Of a stretch of 64,000 nt of DNA, positions 56,521-64,000 are shown piece by piece. The notes below the pieces were generated by a model, which worked only from the letters and a program-made list of their open reading frames with translations, had not been told where the DNA came from and did no database searches. Location: the NCBI GenBank assembly GCA_920105805.1, contig CAKKTI010000014.1, positions 3,683 through 67,682 on the forward strand, read 5' to 3'. Position 1 is the stretch's first letter, and every line of letters starts with the position of its first letter. The DNA comes from Condylostoma magnum. Taxonomy: Eukaryota > Ciliophora > Heterotrichea > Heterotrichida > Condylostomatidae. A program made the translations under genes and the position numbers.

Positions 56521-59500
56521 CTAATCAAATCTAGTTACAGCTTTTAGCAGTCGACTATATATAGTGGTAAATATATTAGACTTTTTAAATAAAATCAATA
56601 TAAATCCAATGAGCAGAAATAATTATGCTAAAATTACAATACCAACGATTGCTATTTCTACCTATTCCATCAAATTAATCTATCCCAAAAGTGTATAAAA
56701 GTAAGATGTAATAAAAAGGGAAAGATTGAATGAAACATATACTCCCTATTACAGTTTATCCTTGAACTATATCTTCCAATACCCTAAGTAAGTTTATATA
56801 ATTAGCGCCATTCATAGTAACAACGCTTTTAAATTTCCGTTTTATTAATGAATAAAAGCCATTACTATTACCATTATTTAAATAATTCCAACTTCTACTA
56901 ATTCCCAATAGCCAGCTTTATTTAAATAACTTTTGTTAATAAACGCTATATAGCTATTATTCTATTTTTTAGCAATAAGATATCCTATTAGACTGAAAAT
57001 ACCTATGGTTCATATACTAATGGAGGGTATAGCTACTGAAAGTAAATACTCAAAGTGGGTTCCAGTTCAACACTCAATTGATGTATCTTAATCTAAATAA
57101 AACTCTCCATTTATTTCAGTGCATGATAAAAAGTTCAAGTATTAATAAGTTATTCCAGGTAGTATAAATAAGTAAATTTCTATCATTAAGCCATTTAATA
57201 TAGCTTTATTTCGAAGTGTTAAAATACCCTTTACTATTATGAAAGCCAATAATATTATAAGGGGAAAGATTGCCTATATAATCAAATTGATAAAAACATT
57301 ATTATCCTCTATAATGCAAGTATTCAGATAAAGCTAATCTTTAAAGTAGATAATGTAATTCACCTATTACAACATTTAATATAACAAGTCTGAGTAATTT
57401 TAGTATACATTATTAATCAGATAAAACTATAAGCAATATCTTAAAAATATTCTAATAAGTCCAATTTCAATCGTCTTATTTTATTGCATCAGTATCCCAA
57501 TATAAACAAACACTAAAATCTATAGAGCTGATCCAAAAACTTTAGCTATTATATCATAATAGCCTTAATTACATTCTTAGCAATTACCATGAATAGTTTT
57601 ACCATAATTTCCTTAACAGTTAAAGCAAAATCTACCTTAATATCCCTTTTAACACTTTCCACTTTGAAATTCTTTATCTCCCTACTAGCATGATTCAATT
57701 AAAGGACATAAGAATATTTCTTCTTCACTTATATTTGGTCTTCAATAGCCATCATTAGGTAGTAATAAATTTTATCCAGGGCAAACCGCATTCAGAGGGC
57801 ATTCTTAGCATTACTCTCCATTTACTAAATTAAAAGTTCCAAGAGGGCATTGCTGGCATATCAAATAATCATTGCTAGAACTAATCATTTACTCTCCCAT
57901 ACTGCAACTTCTTAGATTAGCTTAAATAGTGATCTATGGGTTATTGTTAAGATATATATCTACATAAGCTACTGATTCAGGCTCTTTTATTACAATTAAT
58001 TATTGTATTTCAAATATGCCTGTAGTTGATAACACCTGATTAACTTAATTAGTAATTGTACCTGCCTATGGAATAACATTAATTACTTATTATTCTTCAG
58101 ATTATACTATCTATTCTAAGTCATCAAGAAGCTGCACTGTAATAGTCTATTCAATTGGTTATCCACTAGCACACTCAGCTTAATATAGTTATGAGTTATC
58201 TTTAAATACTATTCTTGATGGATAAAGAGCTATATCAGGGCCATATAATTATGATTTATTGCCAGTAAATTCATTTTAAGACTCTAATGAATAATTGCAA
58301 TCTTCATAACATTATATTGCACCACCTTATACAGTTGCATAATTATTAAAGAATTTATTATCTTTCATTTCTATAACTTTTGTATTATAGGCATAAATCG
58401 AAGCACCATAGCTTGCCTAATTATCCTAGAAAGTATTAGTATTCATCTCTAAATTGGAATCCTTTATATAGAATGCTCCTTTATCAAATGAAATGTTTTA
58501 AGATACAGTAGAATTAATCAGTTTTACATTACTTGTCTCTATAAATATACCATGATCTTTCCATTAATTTTCGAGTATATTTAAATTATTCATTATCAAG
58601 TTATTACAATTTTAAAGGTGAATGCTATAATCAGAATAATTATTTTATAAATAAACTTCTTCAAGTAATACTGTTTCAGAAGAAGAAAGGTTAATTTAAG
58701 GTTTGTAAAAGTTTTTGAATAATGATCTTTTAATTATAACTTCTGTTGTGTCTTCTATCTTTAAGCCTTCTATATTATTTATCGATTAAAAGCTTTAAAA
58801 ATTACTATCTTAGATAATTAATTAGTTTTATCATTTTGAGTGAATGAAATAATCTCCACCATTTCCAAATTATTTAAATTAGCCTTTAATTATCTCTAAG
58901 TCAGAATCAATTACTTATATATGAGTAATCACTTAATATTCACTATTAAAAAACGATGAGTCAACTATTGAAGACAATTTCTAATTTGCACTCAATATTA
59001 AAAATCCCTATGAAAAATTAATTGCCTCATTAAATTAACATGTTTCAATTGTTAGCTATAGTGACTGCGTAAATATTAAAGATAAACCTTGCTTAGATGT
59101 ATTTCTGTCAAACAAAGAGTTTTTTATGAGGACTTTCCCTAAAACAAATTCTAATAGAGCTCTTTTACTAATTGAATTTTATTTAAAGGTATTGTAATCA
59201 ATTTATATTAAGCTCGTTTCATCTTACTGATTCAAATATAACAAAGATCCTTGCTCCATAGAATTATCTTAAAATGTGTTATTTTCTAATAATAGTAATT
59301 TAATATCAAAGGCGTAGATCATAAAGCCAATATTCATTTTATTGTTATCTATTGTGGATTCTTTAATGGTAATGTTATTAGATAAATTTGAGTTAATTAA
59401 ATTTGCTTAATCAGTAAAATCATTATTCACAAACTTGGAACCAATTATCTCAATATTACCGTTGAAAATTTAATAAAATCCTTTTGATATAGCATTATTT

Positions 59501-62373
59501 TGATAAACAGATTTATTATCTTTTATTTGAACGTCTTAACCTTAGATAAATTAAGAGATCTAATTCTCCTTGAATATCATTTCACTTAACTCAATAGTAG
59601 TTAGATTTATTGCATTATTTATTTGATATATGATGCTGATGAATTATTTAGGAAAAGTACACCTTTCAAATATCAACTTTTCTAGCTTAATGCCTTCAAT
59701 TGAGACTGAATATTAAATAAAGGATTGCTCCATTGAATAAAAATCTGAGTTAGTGATAACTATTGATTATATTACATTATTAGCTTAGATGAAAGATGTA
59801 TTAGTATTGATTAAATTTTCAAAATAAGAATCTTTTATATTCATTTTTATAGTATCACTTTCTATTATTGCTAGTGAACCCTTAGTGCTTGAGTTTTACC
59901 CTTTGAAAATAAGATTATCAATTTGAATATCTAATGGTTCTTTAAATTTAGAAATTTCAAATAAAGTACTATCATTTTACTATTCATCTATATCTATATT
60001 AGTATTACGAATTTCTAGTTTATATTATTAGTTATTTGCTTGTTCACTGAATTAGGAAATTCCTTGTATTTTAAATAAGGTAATAAAATTAATGGAATTC
60101 AAATTCAAGTTGTCAATTCTAGTATTGCTTGTATTAAAAATATCTAAAAATCTCAAATAGTTCCCTGTAAAATTTTAGAATTTAATCTGTGCAATTACAA
60201 GATCAGTAATTTTATCAAAATTTCCGAAAGTTAAGGTGTTATTTTATTAGCTTTACTCAAAATTTTAAATTGTGACCGTTTGGGCTGAACGAATTTAAAA
60301 TAGTGTATCAAAATGTGTATTTTGTAATATAATTGATTGTATTTATACTTATTATGTTTAATTTCCTATTATTAACTTTGAGCTATCAGTGCTGCATGTT
60401 GTATTTGTTAAAGTAATTTAGTCCATTTCGATATTATATGCTTAGTTCATATTTATTAAATTCTTACAAGATGTGAATTCATTGCTTTACCACAAGGCTT
60501 ATTGAATAAAAGCTTTAGGATCTTAAAATAAATCATAAAGGAAGATTTAATTTGGATCGTAACTTTCTAACTGGTTTAAATTGCTTATCTCAACTTAAGA
60601 TATCTAAAAGCTACTAAATTAATTTGGGGTAAAGTAAATTAAATTGTCAAATTGCCCTTAAACATCATAAATGATTATTTCCTATATAGAAATAAAGATA
60701 TTAGATAAAAGAGCATAACTTACTAAAGTATCAATTTAGAACAGTGCAGCTTATTAGTTTTAAAGTTCATAAATAATACCACTATTTCTAATCTAGATAT
60801 TATTAAAAGCTCCATTTATTACTTTTTCGCAATATATAATAGAGCCTTAGATTACTGAATTTTCTATAACTAAATCTTCTATTTGTACATTATCTTACTG
60901 TATATGAATATAAGAAATAATGCTATCATGAATGTAAAGATTACTTATTTTTGAATAATATACCTAATCAAATACACTCCAAGACATTCTTTTTGATAAC
61001 TTTATAATATTAAATTAATTAGAATTTTCTTATATGCCATATCCTAAAAACTTATAAATTTCAATATTACTTATCACTATACTAGCTCCGTCAATATTAA
61101 GACACGAAATAGGTTTATCGATGGGTTAAATTTAATGCATATCAGTATTATTGACATACATGAATTTTACATCTTCTATCAATACATTTATGTCTGACCA
61201 CAAGAGTATTATTATGCTCATTGTATCAATATTTTCTATTACAGCGCTTTTAATTATAATATGATCAGAGATTGCCTTAATTAAATTATATCATTTAGCC
61301 TTAAATTATTTAAGAAATACGTTTTAAATCAGTAATTAATCTGAAGTTACATCAATTATTATTCCCTTTTCCTATCAAGCCTCAAATTCTCCTTCAGTCA
61401 TTCCTATAAATATTTCCCCACCATTCAATCTATCCAATAAGTACTGATAATCGTCTATTTGCTATTAATTTAAAGCCAATTCTTCATTATAGTTTAATCC
61501 ATCAAAATTTTAATTTACTCAATAGCATCAATCACATCCTTTAACTACAGGCATCTATTCTATAGCTAAATTTTAAATTTATACATCTTCTATATTATTA
61601 AACTTAAAATTTGCAAAGTTAAAAGGATTAACTAATATCTATGGTCTGTCATTATCACAGAACTCATTATCAGACTCATAGCATAAAACTCCTTTGATAA
61701 TTACACCTTTTCTCTGTTTTAAAATGAATGGAGAATCAGTCGGGTCTTTGAACCTATAAAAAATATGATCTTATTAATCAAAACTTTCTGGTATTTCATA
61801 ATAATGAATTCCTTTTAGAATATTAAACTAAACATACAATCCATCCGCCTCTAGGAAAGCTTTAAACAGTGTTTTATAAGGATTTTCCATCGAACCATCT
61901 TCCTATGAAAATGGGTGATTTTCTGAATTGCTTATGTAAATTTAAAAGTAATTATCTGGACTGTTTTAAGTCTACTAAATGCATTATCCTTTTTGAAAAC
62001 TGCACTATGCATTGTTACAGCTTTCTTGGCATGAAGCTTCATTTTCCTAGGGTAATATCTTGCAATCATATGCACAATCGTTCTAATTAAAACTTACACA
62101 ATAGTATGAGTCAAATGCACATATAGGGGAATTACAAGCCTAATCACATCAATCATTGTAAATTTCTCATTCCCCACACCCGGTCTAAAGACATTCATTA
62201 TAGCAATCTGATCATTACGTTCTAATAAATGTAATATCAGGACTGCCTGTGTCATATGCACAGTTAAAGGTCATACACTCAGGGTTGCATACTCCATCGC
62301 CAAGCTTTGATTAGTCACATTCACAGAAACGACTATCAAGTCCATAGCTAAAAATTCAAAACTGTACTAACAT
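56521..62373 (-). CDS. Giant Cys-rich / beta-helix / multi-membrane surface protein
   Basis: About 1950 residues in one frame. A short hydrophobic start (MLVQFWIFSYG) may be a signal peptide. Residues ~15-130 are Cys-rich with LNR (Lin-12/Notch)-like spacing (CECDQSKLGDGVCNPEC followed by NCAYD). Residues ~150-1420 are a very long Asn/Ile-rich repeat region with the regular strand pattern of a right-handed parallel beta-helix. Residues ~1490-1605 are EGF-like/furin-like (CPLGTF, GQCQECPLNAVCPG, CQKGYQGRFCFNC). Then come about eight membrane segments to ~1930. Ciliates have many such surface proteins of unknown function. Hundreds of TAA/TAG serve as Gln. The stop is uncertain: TAG-TAA at 56521 is chosen. 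Confidence 0.78.
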
Positions 62374-62376
62374 TTT

Positions 62377-64000
62377 TTAAGCTAAGCTATTTTTATCGTT
62401 TTCTGAAACATTAACGATATTTGTAACACCATGATTTTATATTTCATCCTCACATTGTATTTAGCCTTCTTCATCTACGATATCTTAAAAAAATGGCTGT
62501 AAAAACTTGATTTTACTTACTATCTTTCGAAAAGTTGGAAATTTTGAGTATAAGAAAGTAAACAATTGTTGAGAAATCTGTATAAGTCAAAAGATGATGA
62601 ACCCAAGATTTAGAATAACAACTACAACAAATAGTATATAAGCCAAGTAATTCTGTCCAGATATTGATAGAAAAATGAGTCCAGAAAAGCTAGTTACTAA
62701 TAAAACAACATTTGATAGTAATTCTAGCTTATTTAGTAAATTAGTTTCGAAAGGTGTCTATGTTAATTGTAGGATTGTGAAAAGGAAAATCAATGCAAAA
62801 ATTACTTAAGCTTAAATAAATTCTCCTATAGATTTCGTAAATATTAGAGCTGATATTATAAGGAATTTTCTTAAAAGTATGACAAATTCCCAGTAATATC
62901 TATTCTAATTATATCCTTTATACAAAAATCCCATTAAAAATTTTGTTTTATAATCTTCTTTGTTGAGTTTTATTAAGAAACTTAAACAAATTCCAGGAAG
63001 AATAATTATTCAAATAGTTATACTAGGAATAGCAAAATAAAGGATGTTCTATATGTGCTTTTCTCCCCAGCATTCTATGTCATAATTTTAGATAACATAA
63101 GAGTCATTTACTCCAATATCTTAACAATTAAACAATTCCAGCATCAAAATAATAATTTTGGAGTTTAATAGGAATAAAATAACAACAAAGGATCCTATAA
63201 TTTTCTGCATAAAATACTCAATATCTTTAAATAAATATATACTAATCCAGCCTATTACTATAGTTGAAAAGCACAATATAGGTAAAATCGAGGCTATTAT
63301 TAATATAACTTAATGCTAATCGTTTGTCTATTACAAGGAACATTCTATAAGCAATAATCTATCAATAACTCCTTGTACTTACTTTTAAGCTTCAAACAAA
63401 TGTTCAAAAATAGTTGGTCAATTGCAATCAATTCTTTAAACTATAGTAATGATCTAAAAGTAATTCAAAAGTATTTTAAGGAGTATTGATACTGGGGATT
63501 TTGGCTTATAAACACCCTAAATTGAGCTTCTGACCATAACAAATATGATAAGGATAAAGCTTATTATTATTAGAACAGCTAACAACGTTTGATATCAATC
63601 TTCTTGGCATTCAAGACAAATATTATCTAGTTATTTTCCATATCCCTTTTAACAGGTGTTACATAAGTTTCCTGTAAAACCATCGCTACACTTTCCTAAG
63701 CGATTTTCGGAGTCTCCTTCCAAGCATGCTTCTAATATAGGACATTTAACAAAATTATCACTTAGTTCATTAAGTCTTCAATAACCTTCCTTAGGCCAAA
63801 CCAGAGAGCCTGACTTACAGACAGCATTAGTATCACATTACTAGCAATTTTAATCTTAGTCTATTGTATAACTATTTTCTTCACATCTTATGCATTTGTT
63901 ATCTTATCTAGTTTCTCCAATAACGCAATTTCTGACATTAAAAATAATGTTTTGTACTTGACTTTAAAGAGTTGAATTCAATACCAATACTTAAACTTGC
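62377..64000 (-). CDS. Giant surface protein paralogue, C-terminal part
   Basis: The 3' end of a gene whose start lies beyond the right edge. It begins in a Cys-rich EGF-like stretch (CIRCEENSYTIDQDQNCQQC, then CLEGDSENRLGKCSDGFTGNLC) followed by about nine membrane segments (LLAVLIIISFILIIFVMV and others) and an acidic tail ending NDKNSLAQ-type residues before TAA. Layout and Cys spacing match the C-terminal third of the gene at 56521-62373, so the two are tandem paralogues. The presumed stop lies one codon upstream of, and in frame with, the next gene's ATG. Confidence 0.75.

Noticed and set aside
1-64000. Karyorelict code (table 27, TGA the only stop) as an alternative
   Set aside because: Several genes (STK32-like kinase, MORN, uL1) have no TGA between their family C-terminus and the next gene, so TAA/TAG must terminate; the 16-nt intron also fits heterotrichs.
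1-64000. TAA/TAG as Glu or Tyr
   Set aside because: Conserved Gln positions (VKFQ of uL1, FQxxDD of the prenyl synthase) fall on these codons; Glu or Tyr would break the motifs.
1-64000. Transposons, tRNAs, telomeric repeats or CRISPR-like arrays
   Set aside because: No transposase, reverse transcriptase, cloverleaf, terminal repeat or telomere-like array was recognised by eye; a covariance-model or repeat search could still find small ones.

Overview
The window looks like macronuclear-type DNA from a heterotrich ciliate with a Condylostoma-like nuclear code (NCBI table 28). In conserved genes TAA and TAG read as Gln and TGA as Trp. Examples are TAA at the Gln of VKFQ in ribosomal protein uL1, TAG in the FQYIDD motif of a polyprenyl synthase, and TGA at both catalytic-site tryptophans of a GH31 glucosidase. 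TAA and TAG must also terminate, because family C-termini end on them and no TGA follows in reach. An ordinary-code reading therefore shreds almost every gene. One 16-nt GT-AG intron, the tiny-intron size known from heterotrichs, is visible. The DNA is AT-rich and very compact: most neighbours lie 3-50 nt apart whatever their orientation, and frames stay continuous over up to 5.8 kb. No tRNA, rRNA, CRISPR or mobile element was recognised.

Layout. 1-9.7 kb: a partial coiled gene, a MORN protein with a huge Glu/Gln pentapeptide tail, a quinone oxidoreductase, a ciliate orphan, a CEP57-like centrosomal protein and a DPY30 (radial-spoke RSP2-like) protein. 10-17 kb: ankyrin-DHHC palmitoyltransferase, capping protein beta, NPRL3 (GATOR1), an orphan, an RBJ-type small GTPase, polyprenyl diphosphate synthase and an EF-hand protein. 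17-29.3 kb: divergent myosin, UEV-RING fusion, uL1, PH-FYVE protein, casein kinase 1, fimbrin, a coiled-coil protein and a calmodulin-like protein. 29.7-39.3 kb: GBP-type GTPase with a C-terminal PX domain, STK32-like kinase, a coiled-coil protein, an orphan, and a tandem RBR ubiquitin-ligase family with one degraded copy. 39.5-50.6 kb: CFAP97-like protein, GH31 glucosidase, coiled-coil protein, diacylglycerol lipase, SMPD4-like protein, ATP12 assembly factor and RING-CH/FHA protein. 50.6-64 kb: MOSC protein, ankyrin protein, tandem cyclic-nucleotide-binding protein, voltage/CNBD potassium channel, a small orphan, and two tandem giant Cys-rich/beta-helix/multi-membrane proteins, the second running off the right edge.

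The genes are mostly unrelated housekeeping and cell-cortex functions, not one operon-like system. Recurrent themes are cytoskeleton and cilia (MORN, CEP57, DPY30, capping protein, myosin, fimbrin, CFAP97), ubiquitin ligases with unusual architectures, membrane and lipid signalling, and cyclic-nucleotide/voltage signalling. The most unusual biology is the decoding problem itself. Identical triplets are sense or stop depending on context, one gene carries dozens of TAA/TAG sense codons, and several adjacent genes share a frame across the presumed stop. Stop positions given here are therefore inferred from family C-termini, stop clusters and the next gene's start.
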